A DNA stretch of 64,000 bases, taken from NCBI GenBank assembly GCA_023653785.1, contig JAMKCH010007122.1, positions 168,119-232,118 on the forward strand. The letters run 5' to 3'. Made by a program: the position numbers and the translations under genes. Below are positions 44,340 through 56,400 of the stretch, in pieces. This DNA comes from Ophioderma brevispina (lineage: Eukaryota; Echinodermata; Ophiuroidea; Amphilepidida; Ophiodermatidae). How positions within the stretch are numbered: position 1 is the stretch's first letter; each line of letters opens with the position of its first letter. The notes under the pieces were generated by a model. The model was given only the letters and a program-made list of their open reading frames with translations. It had not been told where the DNA came from and made no database searches.

Positions 44340-44543
44340 CAGGGTGACTCAATAAAAAAGTGAACCAATCTTTGGCCACTCTTTTGACATACTTCCAGAA
44401 GGTAATTTTCGTTTTTCTGACTCAATGGCAAAGAATACTTTTAATAAAGAAAATAATCGACAAATTGATGTACCAGAGACTAGTTATGTTATCTTATCTG
44501 AATGTATGTAAAAAATGGGTTCACTGTTTATTGGGTCACCCTG
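44340..44543. mobile_element. Mariner-type MITE, TA-flanked
   Basis: The left end is CAGGGTGACTCAATAAAAAA followed by GTGAACC. The right end is GGTTCACTGTTTATTGGGTC followed by ACCCTG. TA flanks lie at 44338-44339 and 44544-44545. At 204 bp with about 27-bp imperfect TIRs, it fits a Tc1/mariner-derived non-autonomous element. The open frame inside (44360-44554) is not supported as a gene. Confidence 0.8.
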
Positions 44544-44545
44544 TA

Positions 44546-46029
44546 AAGTTGTAAGAGAACTTACTCTTCGAAAGTTGTTATCTCTATTGTACCAAAAAAT
44601 CGCTGTGCCTGCCTTTGAAGAGTTTGTATTATTGTTTCGTGTGTATGTATATGCATGTCTGTATATCTGATGTGAGTAAAATGTATGTATAAATGTATGT
44701 ATATATTAAAGTCGGATTTCGTGATCAGTAGCCTCGTCCCTGATCATCTGAGCCTTGGCATAAGTATTGTATGTTTGCCAATATTATGTTCACATTTTAT
44801 CTCCACAAGAAATTAGACATTTCTTCTGGATTTCTGTCCTTAAACGGACAAAAATAAGAGCAAAGTCATGTCATTACAGTCAATCAGGAGGTCACGCCAA
44901 CATGCGTTATTTTCTTGTACATGAGAAGACAATACAATCGCTGTGACCTCAATAGCCGGTCGAAAACGCTCTGGAAAATGTCCTGATTTGAGGTCCAAAA
45001 TACCTGAATTCATTATAAAATCATGTATTATTGTTGCGGAATGTCAACTAAATATCTAAGTTGGTCTAATATGACGTGAAAGGGTGTTGGGAGTTAAAAG
45101 CAACGAATTAAAAGCGACGAATTTTAAGTTTTGAAAAAGCGTGGTCTCTGAAGTTATAGAAATCCCACAAAATTTTAAAGCATCCCAAATCCATTATTTG
45201 ACATTGGGTTTTTTTTACTTACAAAAAAGTCTGTGTACGTGTTACTCTATCATTTTTGAGAAAGCGAAGACCACGGAAAATGTACAACCTTACATTTACT
45301 GGCACCATGGAATTGAATTCTAATATGCTGTAACGTGGGCCTTGTTTCCATCGATTTGAACTGCAGACGTGTGCAGGGAATGTGGACAATGGCAAGGTCG
45401 TTTGCCTATTGTATTTGTGAAAGCCCATGTAAAATGACCCTGGCCAACAATTGTTAGTGTGAACAATAGTACTTGGGTGACCTGCCGACTAACTGATTAA
45501 CTATGATACAAACATTTAATTGGTATTTAACATCAGAATCAACTGAAATTTTATAACATTTTTTGAGAGGATGTCTGTTAAACCATGAACACAAAAGGTC
45601 AGCTACGAAAAGGTACACAACGTTTACAATTGGTTTGCTCCTTCCAAAAGGTGTGTATATCGTTAATCGTACCTTCTTCTGTTTGCGACCCTCATTAACC
45701 TAGGCTATTATGCTACCTATTCAAATTTACAGAGAATTGTAATGTTGCGATTGCTAGCCTATGGCGATAACATTTGGTTGATATTTCGTCATGTGAATGC
45801 AACAAGGTCCTAAGTGCAATAGCTGCCATGTGATACACCTGTGTGCTGCCATGTATTAGGATAACTCAATTGACCTTTGCTTGAGTCAGTGGCTCTTGAA
45901 ATGGCGACACAGTTGCCTGGAGTACAATTTCAAGAGCTACTGACCAAAGAGTTGGCATAATAGTATGAATTTTTAGCAAATAGCAGCTATTGCACATGCG
46001 ACCTTCTTTGCACTCAAATGATGATTTAC
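44546..46029. other. No gene recognised; small ATGT-rich stretch
   Basis: TGTATGTATATGCATGTCTG and related words (44640-44705) form a weak microsatellite. No other supportable feature. Confidence 0.4.
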
Positions 46030-46180
46030 GGGTGGCTTCAAAACTCAACGGCCGGTTGTTGGCCGGTTCTGTCCGGTTCGTTCCGATTGGAACCGGATTA
46101 TTTTGTTTCTAAAAAATGAAACACGGTTTAACCGCCAAAAACCACCAGGCAACCGGTTGTTTGAGTTTTGAAGACAACCC
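46030..46180. mobile_element. Short TIR element (MITE)
   Basis: GGGTGGCTTCAAAACTCAAC plus GGCCGGTTG on the left mirrors CAACCGGTTGTTTGAGTTTT plus GAAGACAACCC on the right. The interior is rich in CCGG words. Flanks are TTAC and TTAG; the target rule is uncertain. Confidence 0.65.
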
Positions 46181-46339
46181 TTAGTAACTGCATACACACA
46201 GTAAGGCTTTATTCGAACAAAGAATATAGCAGTTTCGTTTCAGAAGAGATTAAGTGTGTTTTTTGCCTGTAGTACCGACGTAGCGGGAGCCGAATTCTGT
46301 ACACCTGTCAATCAAGTACTTTGCTCATGGTGTACATCT

Positions 46340-47425
46340 ATGGTAAGCCAGAAATGTCACAACGTATTGCCGCAACGCGTTGCCGAAATATCACGAAGCG
46401 TTGTTGTGTCTGCCAATTAGAACGAATTTCGGTTCAATATTTCAAACAAATATACCCACAACGCGTTGCGAATCATCTAGCAATGCGTTGTGGAATCTCA
46501 CAACGCGTTACGAGAATCTACAACGCGTTGCGCGCCTTCACGGCGTATTGGCGAGCTTCACGTCTCGTTGTGAAGGCCCGCAATCCATAAGGCTCACAAC
46601 GTATCTAGTCGCAACGTGCTGTGAGAAATTCACAACGTGTTGTGAAGGTTGTGAAACCTGTGACACGCGTATCGCAAGCCATGAAGGCCATAACGTATTG
46701 CTGCAACGCGTTGCGAGAAAGTAGCAATGCGTTGCGACATATCGGCAACGCGTTGTAACATTTCAGCAACGCGTTGCGGTGTCGGCCAATCAAAATCATG
46801 AATTTTTGTGACGTATTTCAAAAAAATAGACCCACAACGCGTTGCTAGATACTTTGCAACGCGTTGCAAGCTTCACAACGCGTTGCGAACTTCACAACGC
46901 GTTGCAAGCTTCACAACGCGTTGCAAGGGTCCACAAGCCATAAGGGTCATAACGTATTGCCGCAACGCGTTGTGAGAAAGTCACAACGCGTTGCGCAATT
47001 TCGGCAACGCTTTGCATCATTTCAGCAACGCGTTGCGACATTTCGGCAAAGCGTTGCGACATTTCGGCAACGCGTTGCGACATTTCAGCAACGCGTTGCG
47101 GTGTCGGCCAATCAAAATCATGAATTTCTGTGACAAATTTCAAAAATATAAATCTCACAACGCGTTGCGACCTTCACAACACGTTGCAAACCTTCACAAC
47201 GCGTTGGGTCTATTTTTTGAAATACGTCACAGAAATTGATCATTTTAATTGGCCAACACCGCAACACGTTGTGAAATTGTGGTAACGCGTTGCTACTTTC
47301 TCGCAACGCGTTGCGGCAATACGTTATGGCCTTTATGGCTTGCCATACACGCGTTGTGAAACTTCGTGTTGTGACTTTCTCACAACGCGTTGCGGCAATA
47401 CGTTATGACCCTTATGGCTTAATGC
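46340..47425. repeat. Palindromic foldback array, copy 3
   Basis: The same GCAACGCGTTGC family as at 1.6 and 3.5 kb, 42 kb away and not part of that duplication. An outer pair (GCCAGAAATGTCACAACGTA and TACGTTATGACCCTTATGGC) encloses an inner pair, CGCAAGCCATGAAGGCCATA and TACGTTATGGCCTTTATGGC. Mirrored unique segments (GGCCAATCAAAATCATGAAT and TTTAATTGGCC) sit inside. Runs near 46990-47100 have a 21-bp period. There is no coding capacity. Confidence 0.85.
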
Positions 47426-48351
47426 CATAGCCGTCGTCATGTGTGGCCATTATTTTATGGGGTTTGTGCCTCAGAGTTGTGAAAGCAGATTTTGTTCACC
47501 GGTGCTGTGGGCGATATATGCAAAACACTAAATCGGTTACGACATCTTAATACTTAAAACAAACCTGTAGCATGTCAAAGTGATCATCATGATAATGTGT
47601 AGTCTGTCAAATGGCTGTATCACCTTTACTGTTTAGGATTTTCTAAACATTGATAGGGTATTTTTGGCATGATCAAAGTCATAGAGCACACAATGCCCGT
47701 GATACATAAACATCTTACACTCCCACCAACTCGTCAGATATTGGCAGAAACGGCTTGAAAAATTTTACATTTTCTTGTCACATCAGAGGCACTTGGGAAG
47801 GAGTCTGCCTTCTAACGAAACTTGTTACGTTTATAGACTTTGGTTATTTTGAATTTATTATGTAGGCCCAATATTGTACCTTAAAGTTATAAAGGCCTGC
47901 ATATTTATTTTACTTATTTGCTTTTAGTTTTCTTTTGGAGGTAAACTTGGCTCTCCAATACAAACTGATCAATGCACATTACCCACTGATAAATACCTCG
48001 ACCAGGTAGGGAAAAGGCGTGGGGCTATGTAAAATTCATGAGGCAAAGGTGGGGGGTCCTGTAATTTTACGTTCTTCCTATAGCAAGAGGGTTGTTGTAA
48101 ATCTGCCTATGTCAATTTAAAATCCTCGCACCCCTCACCCCTTAATAATGAATGGTCCCTTAGTAGCTCTTAGTACGATTCGTATTCAAACAACTAAGAC
48201 CCATGGCAAAGACTTACGTTGGATTAAGAAAACGGAAATGTTCTGCTTTTGTTTGTCTGAAATATACGATTCATTAATTGTATATGTACCGTGAAAGTTC
48301 CTTAGTGCTTTATTTGTGCTTTGAATAATTATACATGTATTATGTATGTAA
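47426..48351. other. No gene recognised
   Basis: Single-copy sequence up to the start of the 5' LTR. The minus-strand open frame at 48186-48446 has no recognisable domain and enters the LTR. Confidence 0.4.
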
Positions 48352-48780
48352 TGTCCAAAGTCTTTTCGATTGTTTTGATCATTGTTAACCAAATTTAAAG
48401 AGCCCGCAAATATCTCTGTTTTGAAGAGTGCATGATGGGAAGGCACTCTCCATCATGGCTGCGCCCATGAAGTGACATCTCGATACGGTCTTTTACCGAC
48501 AAGTCGGGCGAAAAGTTCAACAACGTCAAGTGTACCCTTTTATACATCGTGGGATAAGTGAAATATGGTAGCGAAGAAATTAAGAGTGCATTAAAGATAT
48601 AATTTATGCTAAAGACATAACTTTGGAGTAAGTGTGGTTGTCGTAACTTAGCCAGTGAAACCTCGTGTGTGGCATTGGTGTTGAATTTTGATCCCATGAC
48701 AAGTATGAAGCCCTTGTCGCGTGAAAAGCGTTCGATTTAGAAATGGAGAGTCAACCCCGAAACACAATGTAGCAACTACA
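48352..48780 (+). repeat. 5' LTR
   Basis: Begins TGTCCAAAGTCTTTTCG and ends GTAGCAACTACA, so it has the usual TG...CA ends. It matches 58847-59271 with scattered small indels and substitutions. It would carry the promoter; no confident TATA box was assigned. Confidence 0.85.
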
Positions 48781-49388
48781 TTACAGTAAAAGACCCTCGA
48801 AGGTTATTAAGTGAAATAAAACCCCAGAATAAGTAAACTTTGAGATTCTGAAGAGTGGAAGTTGTCTTGATTACATGTGAATTGTGAACCAGTCCAACCA
48901 AGTACATGTGCGTACATGATCATGCAGTGATCACAGAAACTATTAGAATAATGAAATGCATGTGGAATTGGTGTTATGGCAACAATCATCGAAGGATGAA
49001 AACCCAGCATTAGCCCTATAGTGTGTTAAATCAGATTCGTAGCTTGTATTTACAGGAATTATCAAGCTAGCCCATCCATGTCATTGGGAATGCGTGATTG
49101 TGAACCTGAGTGAAAAGCCTAGGCCTGCCAGTGCCTAAACACTCACACGGTAGACAGTACAGTATTTATCGTCATCAAGTAGTATGATCAGCAACCATAA
49201 ACTAAGTGAATTTACCATGTAACTCCATGTGGGTGTGTATCATTGTGGTGCATGAAAATAGCTGTCCCAAGTGAACATCACAGGTGATTTCCCAAGCATT
49301 CTGGTGCATGGAAATTAGTATTATTGTGAAAACACATTTAAAGAGCATTGCTAAAATTTGAAGCTAGTGTTTTCCATATTGAGTCACA
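48781..49388 (+). other. Leader between the 5' LTR and gag
   Basis: Non-coding leader of the BEL/Pao element. The first bases, TTACAGTAAAAGACC, do not resemble a common tRNA primer-binding site. Confidence 0.6.
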
Positions 49389-51702
49389 ATGAATCGGGAC
49401 AAGGATAAAAGTGAAAGTCAGTTTCTCGAAGAAGTGATAGAAGTCGAAGAAGCACAGAACAATCCATGTTGCTCGAAGCTGCAGTAAAACGAGCAGAACT
49501 GCTATGAAACAGAATGCCTTAGAAATGAGAGGGAATATAAGCAAACAAGATAGAAGAGCTGCGCTGGGCGAAGAAAAAAGAACAGTTGGGAATAGAGGAA
49601 CCTTGGCAATTGCCAAATGCAAAGTTAAATGTCATGCAAGTTATGCGGACAGAATCAAAGGTACGCCGAGCCGAGGATATTCCCTTCACAGTATATGGAA
49701 ACGCACATCGAGGGTTGACAAGTTGCAAGAAGATCATCAGAATGGTGTAAACGCCAGTATTATTTCTGGATGATGAATTGCCATCAGGAGAAACAAGTGT
49801 ACGAAGTGAAGTATTCAGTCCAAGAAAGTGCGGCAACAACAAGTGCAGAAACGAGTGCAGATGCAACAGAACCGCTGAATGAAAAAGCCAAATCAACAAA
49901 CCATCACAAAAATTGCCAGAAAAAAAACAGAACCAGCTGCATGAAAACGCCAAATCAACAACCGCAGCCACAGGAATTGCCAGAAAATCAGAACCAGCTG
50001 CAGGAAAAGCCAAATCAACAAAAGCAGCAACAAAAAAATGCCAGCCCAACAGAACCAGCTGCATGAAAAGCCAAACCAACAACCGCAGCCACAAGAATTG
50101 CCAAAACAACAATTGCCGCAACCAAAAATGCCTCAACAACATGAAAATCAGCATCAGATGATGCAGCAACAACAATTGAAGCAACCAGTACTACAACAAC
50201 AACATATAAACCACCCTACTGATAAACAGTACAGACAGGTTACATGTAACCAGATGCCAAATAGCCAGTACCATACGTATTGGCCGACAGACAACCAGTA
50301 CAGCCAGTACAGAAGCAACTGGCCACCTGGTCAGTCTACAAGTGACTTGCCAACCTTTGAACAGGGCACAAGACATATATTGCCACATAGTCAGCAAACA
50401 ACACATGTGTCTCCAGAAACTGGTACCCAGTTTACTAGCCAGCAGCAACCAATGTACCAACCTACCAACTACCCGCTACCGGTCAACCAACCACATGTGC
50501 CTGCAGAAAACCACATACGTGTGAGCCAACTACACGCACCTGTAGCCAGTGAACCAGTAGTCCACCTACACAGCAACCGTGTACCTGTGAACCAACCACA
50601 CGCGCCTGTAGCCAGTGAACCAGTAGTCTACCCACACAGCAACCGTGTACCTGTGAACCAACCACACGCACCTGTAACCAGTGAACCAGTATACACACAA
50701 AGCAACCGTGTACCTGTGAACCAACCATACGCACCTGTAGCCAGTGAACCAGTATACACACAAAGCAACCGTGTACCTGTGAACCAACCACACGCGCCTG
50801 TAGCCAGTGAACCAGTCTACACACAAAGCAACCGTGTACCTGTGAACCAACCACATGCACCTGTAACCAGTGAACCAGTCTACACACAAAGCAACCGTGT
50901 ACCTGTGAACCAACCACATGCTTCTGTAGCCAGTGAACCAGTCTACACACAAAGCAACCGTGTACCTGTGAACCAACCACATGCACCTGTAACCAGTGAA
51001 CCAGTAGTCTACCCACACAGCAACCGTGTACTTGTGAACCAACCATACGCACCTGTAGCCAGTGAACCAGTAGTCTACCCACACAGCAACCGTGTACCTG
51101 TGAACCAACCACACGCACCTGTAACCAGTGAACTAGTAGTCCATCCGCATAGCAACCATGTACCTGTTATCCAACAACACGTACCTGCACCAAGTGACCC
51201 AGTAGTAGTTCTGTTAGACAAACTAATGGATTTACAGAAAGAATCAGCATTACCAACACCAGACATAGATACTTTTGATGGAACTGATTTGTTAAAGTTT
51301 CCATTATTCATGAAGAATTTTAGAATGCTGGTAGAGGAAGGAACAAATAATCCAAAGAGAAGATTGGAACTTCTCCAAAAATACACAAAAGGTGAAGCAC
51401 ATCAGCTCATCAAAGATTGCATATTGCTGAATGATCCAACCCAAGCATACAATTGTGCAATGAAACTCCTGCAGAAAGACTATGGAAACCCAGTAATATT
51501 AGCTACTACCTACAAAAGAAGAGCAGAAAGTTGGAAACAGCTTACAGGCGGTGACAAAGAAGGGTTGAGAAAATTTGCCATATTTGTGAACAACATTCAA
51601 ATAGCAAAGCAATCCAACCCAGAATTACTTGACATGGATGGATTTGAATTCCTGCGTGTATGGCCGGCAAACTCCCTGTACCACTGCAACACAGTGGATT
51701 AA
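49389..51702 (+). pseudogene. BEL/Pao gag with expanded peptide repeat and DUF1759-like domain
   Basis: An ATG at 49389 starts MNRDKDKSESQFLEE, but the frame soon stops. Charged coiled-coil-like sequence continues in other frames to about 49800. A Q/P-rich region follows. The main open frame (50038-51702) then holds about eleven tandem units of 21-22 residues with the core SNRVPVNQPHAPVASEPV (about 50512-51207). The C-terminal part (51280-51580) reads IDTFDGTDLLKFPLF, RRLELLQKYTKGEA, AYNCAMKLLQKDYGN, the signature of the DUF1759 domain found in BEL/Pao Gag. Gag would assemble particles around the element RNA. The repeat expansion is unusual and dominates the protein. Confidence 0.8.
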
Positions 51703-52985
51703 GAAGTAGGAACAGCTGAGAAGATCTGAACAAAGAACACCAGGCACTTACGTGAACTTTTCTGACTTATCTCTCAGTTGTCACGCAATGAATGACCCAG
51801 GATTCAAGGCTTGGGATAGCAGGGAATAAGCCAAAGGAAACCAAATCCCATCACCCCAGAAAAAGAAGAGTGCATTGCTACAATAGTGAAGAGAAGGGCA
51901 AATGGAAAGTGAACAAAGAAAAGCCACAAACAACAGGGAAAAATAGGCTAGCAAAACAGCCTTGTTTTTATATGGTGGAACAATTTTCAACACACAAGGT
52001 ACATAGTGAATGTAGAAAATTGCAGCATGTCAACAAGGACAAGTCGGAACACTGCAAAAACAGAAAGGCCTATGCTTTGGGTCTTGACCCGGGGGGGGGG
52101 AACCCCCCCCCCCCATATGAAGAAGACGATTGGTTACTAACCTGATTGGGCAACATGTACTAAATGTGCGCAAAACATCACACAGATTTATCTTGATATC
52201 TTTATCCAATGACAGGTAGTACCAAAGAAGCCAAAAGGAAGCGCCAACAAAAGGATCACCCTCAGGCCATGCTAAATGAAGTGTGGGACATGAATGACTG
52301 TGGTACCGTAATGTGGGTGAAAGCACAGGACATCATCTCAAACCTGTTAAAAACTTATGCTTTGCGTTGTGATACTGGTTGTGGCAACCGTGTTTGCTGC
52401 CAAAGATCTACCCACAGAATTAAACCTCAGAGTCAAGAATGTAAAGCTATTAGTGCAATGAAAACCATCACTGATGAGACCACTGTTAAAAAACAAGCAC
52501 TTTGCAGGAAGGATGAGTTACAAGGTGGACGATTGATGTGATTATTTATCGATTTGACAGAGGTATGCATGAAAGAAGACACCATACCAACATCAGACCA
52601 GATATTCCAACACAGAAGGCCATGAAAGAATGGAGCCACCTGCAGTTATCAAGCTCCTGACCTTTAGCGACAGCACTGATGAAACATTGTGTTTGCATAC
52701 CAAGAGAAACAATGATGTTGGGAACAACGCCCAGCTGCTACTCAGCCATTACACCATTATGGCACCATAGGTGACATTACGCCCATAGATCTCCCCTTGG
52801 TTGGCGGGGTATGGTCTCCCAGGAACAAGATATGCAGGATATGCCTGTTAAATTTCTGTAACACCAGAAGGGTGACCAGTATGGAGAAAGCAAATGACCA
52901 TTTGATGCACAGATTAAGGAAATACATGAATATGGACTTTGTGGAAAATGTAAAGATTACACTCTGCTGCCATCCAGGAAGATAG
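51703..52985 (+). pseudogene. Degenerate Gag C-terminus / protease region of BEL/Pao
   Basis: Broken frames between gag and RT. AYALGLDPGG (around 52075) looks like a damaged C-x2-C-x3-GH zinc knuckle next to a G-run and C-run, preceded by HSECRKLQHVNKDKSEHC. I could not find an intact protease active site. Assignment rests mainly on position. Confidence 0.5.
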
Positions 52986-52989
52986 ACGT

Positions 52990-54290
52990 TTATGGAGTTG
53001 ATTGGAAGAAAAAACAGAGCTGAAAGGTGGCCATTATGTAGTGCCCTTGCCTTACAGAGGAAAGGTCTGTAAAATGCTCCGATTAACTACAGTCAAGCAG
53101 GCATGGTATGCTAGTGGTTTGAATAAACGACTAAAGAAGAATGATCAACTGCATGAAGAGTACACAGAGTTCCTGGATAAGCTGATCACCAAAGGTAGCA
53201 GAGGAAAGAACGTCCTGTCACTCAATTCCCAGAGAAGACGGAAAACGGTTTGGTATGTCCAGCACCATGCGGTTAAAACACACACAAAAGGGAAATACGA
53301 GTGGTCTTCAACTGCCCGGCTACCTATAAAGGCTCATCATTGAACAGCAGTCTTCTCCAGGGACACGACATGATTAACCGCTTGGTGCATCTGCTGCGCT
53401 GGAGAAAGGGCAACATAGCCATACTGGCGGATATAGAAGCAATGTTCCATCAAGGCAACATAACACCAGATGACAAAGATATGCTACGCTTCCTGTGGTG
53501 GCAGATGGAGAATTGTCCGTGACCAAGAGGTTACTCGCATGTACAGTCAGTGCACAATTTGGCGCCATATCGTCCCCACCTGTGCCAATTATGCTTTAAG
53601 AAGATGTTTGCAGCGGATCCATGCTGTTAAGCAATGAGTATGACCAGAAGTGAAATTGCAATTTTGCATGATTTCGACGCTAGATGATTTTGTGAAATCA
53701 ATGAATGATTGCAAGCTAAGGCAGTGAAGTAGTAGAAAGCATTAAGAAGATTTTAGAAGAAGGTGGATTCAGACTCACCAAGGGCTAGAAATAGTAAAGA
53801 TGTAATGGAATCAGTTCCTGAAGGGACAGAGGGCAAAGTAGCAAGAGATCTGGAGTTCAACCACGACAGTGTTGTACCAAAGAACGCTTGGAGTCCAGTG
53901 GAACGTGCAGACGATCAGCTGCAGTTTGATATCGATGAAGTCGACCCACAAAGCCACCAAGAAGGAATAATTATCAGTGATGAGCAGCATCTCGACGTTT
54001 GGTATAACAGCACCCTTTGTCTTACAAGCCAAGAGAACCTACTGCAAGACTTATGTAGAGCTAAAGCAGGCTGGATGAAGAGGATTTCTAAGAACCAAGA
54101 AGAAATGATCAGGTGTTGTGTGACTACAAGTTAGTTGAACTGGAAAGTTGACAGAGTTCCATCCAGTGGATTGAACAGATTGATGAAGTAGGGAAATGCA
54201 TCCATTCTCAGAATCATGTGAAAAAAGTATGTAACTGTGAGCTAACTGAGATTGTGAGCACACACTGGAAAGGTGCATTGCTCATTTGTC
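52990..54290 (+). pseudogene. BEL/Pao reverse transcriptase
   Basis: In shifting plus frames: LKGGHYVVPLPYR, LNKRLKKNDQLHEEYTEF, then VVFNCPATYKGSSLNSSLLQ, INRLVHLLRWRKGNIAILAD, IEAMFHQ, and MLRFLWWQMENC (to 53520). ISSPTCANYALRR (around 53570-53605) follows. These are the RT blocks of Pao-type polymerases (RVVFD..A, ADIEAMFHQV, LRFLWW, SSPSCANYAL). The downstream YVDD-like box is not clearly preserved. The connection region with ALGV-W (about 53880-53900) and FDP-G-like text (about 53985) continues to about 54100. The copy is inactive. Confidence 0.85.
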
Positions 54291-54322
54291 ATGGGAAAGC
54301 TAGGTGGAGCCATTGAAAACAA

Positions 54323-54780
54323 ATGACCATCCCCAGGTTAGAGTTATCAGCAGCCGCAGTGAAATTGAATAGTTTCCTTGAAAGAGAGCTGAAAATGAAA
54401 CTGGATGCAATCCATACTGGACAGACAGGCAAGACAGTGCTTCATTACATCCCAGGGAGCAGGCCCAGATACCACACATTTGTTGCCAACCGTGTTTCAC
54501 TGATCCGTGAACAGTCAGAAACATCTCAGTGGCATTACGTGACACCAAGGAAGAATCAGCTGATGTGGCATCGAGAGGTGGAAATTAGATGAAAAACCTA
54601 CTCCAAAATCAATTGTGGATCTGTGGTCCCAAGTTCTTATGGGAACCCAGAATTTCAACCATCTACATGGTCAGAAGTCAAGGGACAAGAATTCCGAAGA
54701 AGTCCTTGATAAGGATCCAGAAGTGAAAAGCAATCAGTGAACAAAGTGGAGATACAAGAAATCACACAGAGAAATCAAAC
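54323..54780 (+). pseudogene. BEL/Pao RNase H region
   Basis: The frame begins MTIPRLELSAAAVKLNSFLE, the conserved entry to the RNase H-like module of Pao polymerases (TIPRLELSAA). It continues with FVANRVSLIREQSETSQWHY, corresponding to F-V-ANR-I..S...QW. Later frames are broken. It would remove template RNA during reverse transcription. Confidence 0.8.
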
Positions 54781-56400
54781 TACGACCAAAAGTGCCTAGA
54801 TGCCCTGAAGATGCTGTGAACAAGATAATTCACAACTACTCAGACTGGGTAAAGCTCCAAAGAGAGTGGCGACTGTTAAGAATCAAGAAGTTCTCTCAAA
54901 AAGAAAGGCCACAAAAAAAAACAACAGACCAAGTGACAAAATCCACCAACAGAAGACAACCCCCTAAATGTTCAAGAAATGATGGAAGCTGAAAGAGCTA
55001 TTGTGAATCATGTGCAGCATATCAGTTTCCCACCGAATAAAAGTACTGACAGGAGCACAGACAGTGGAAGTCTACAAGGAGATATGATAGAAATGTGATG
55101 ACATGACCTGCATTAAAACAGACAAAGTCTGAAAATCAAACATAAACTAAGAAGCATCACGAAAGGTAGCAGGAACAGCAGCCTTGCCAGTTGGATCTGA
55201 AGTACACATGGTTCTGTATAGTCGGAGGAAGAACTGAGGAATGCTTGCATTCCACAAACATGCAAACACCAATGTCCTTCCAAAGAGCACAATGTGTCAA
55301 TTTTATTAATCAGGCCACACCATAAGAAGAAACAACCCTCGATCATCAAGGTCGCAATATCATGTGACTTGATGAATGAGACAGAGGCTTTTGGATCTGA
55401 GAGGTAGAGCTGTCTGTGTGAAATCTGCCTCAGTAAATGTGAAAACATTGCAAAAGATCAAACGGCAGCAGAGCGGGATCTCAGAAATGGAGACTTGCCA
55501 TCCAGCAGACTGAAACCAGATGAACCACTTTCAATAGGATGGACATGGGACTTTTCGGTCCTTTCGAAGTACGGCAAGGTAGAACTGCCCGAAAAAGAAC
55601 GGTGGTTAATATTTACCATGTGTTCAGCACAGAGCGGCTTGCAAATCGAAGTCGCCGAGTCAATGGATACAAGTTCCTGTTTGTGCTGTACGACGTTTTG
55701 TGGGAGACGGGAAAATCCCAAAGAAATATATTTGACAAGGACAACTCTAGTGAGCCACCAAAACAAGGAACTCAAGGCCAATCCTGTAGAAGAGTTGAAC
55801 CCAAAGACGATCTCGGTCAAAGGCGCCAATAATGGCATTGAATGGCATTTCAATCCCACTTCTGCGTCCACACCACGGAGGGGTTGTGGGAAGGGAGAGA
55901 CAGGTTCGCACAATTAGAAAGATATTATGTGCAATGCTTGTTGAGCAGAACATTAAGAGCTATAGAAATGATGAGCAGCTGAGAACATTCACTGTGCGAC
56001 AGTGGAAGCAACAATCAACTCAAGACCCACTAACCAGATTATCGGTGACCCCAATTTAACTTAAGATGGAATTCAGGCCACAGGACTAATGTTACTCCAA
56101 CCAACACAGCATACCACACCAGGCGTTTTGACCCAAAGGACAATATATGCCAAGAGCAGCTGGCGTCAAAGCAGTATATGGCAGGATATTTTCGGGAAAC
56201 GATGGATGGGGTCAAAGAATACATCCAAGATTACAGAAAAGGCAGAGAAATGGCTAAAACCAACAAAGAAATATCCAGCCAGGTGATGTGGGTGCTCATT
56301 GTTGATGACCAGGCACACGTAAACAGTTGGCCTTGGTCTGGTTCAAGAGGCACACAGAGACAGGCATGGGCTGGTCAGAAGCGCCAAGATTAAAACAAAT
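54781..56400 (+). pseudogene. BEL/Pao integrase
   Basis: After a poorly preserved zinc-binding N-terminus (54990-55490), the catalytic core reads GLFGPFEVRQGRTARKR (from about 55545). Then comes NGISIPLLRPHHGGV followed by RQVRTIRKILCAML (about 55835-55945), and RNDEQLRTF. These match the GPF.V..GR..KR, FNPP.A.H.GGVWER..R..RK.L and LRTF blocks of Pao integrases. The C-terminal end reads KEYIQDYRKGREMAKTNKE, then VLIVDD, SWPLGLVQE-like text and RSAKIKTN, typical of the family's GD.VLI.DD...R..W.LG segment. Many shifts and stops are present. Confidence 0.85.

Noticed and set aside
48352..48780. 5-bp target duplication and tRNA primer site for the BEL/Pao element
   Set aside because: The flanks TGTAA and ATAAA do not match well and the sequence after the LTR has no TGG start; left unassigned rather than forced.
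50483..51118. Long minus-strand frames with repeated CGRLLVHWLQVR- or WLVHRYTVAV-like units
   Set aside because: They are mirror readings of the tandem repeat in the BEL/Pao gag, which is coding on the plus strand with a DUF1759 domain downstream.
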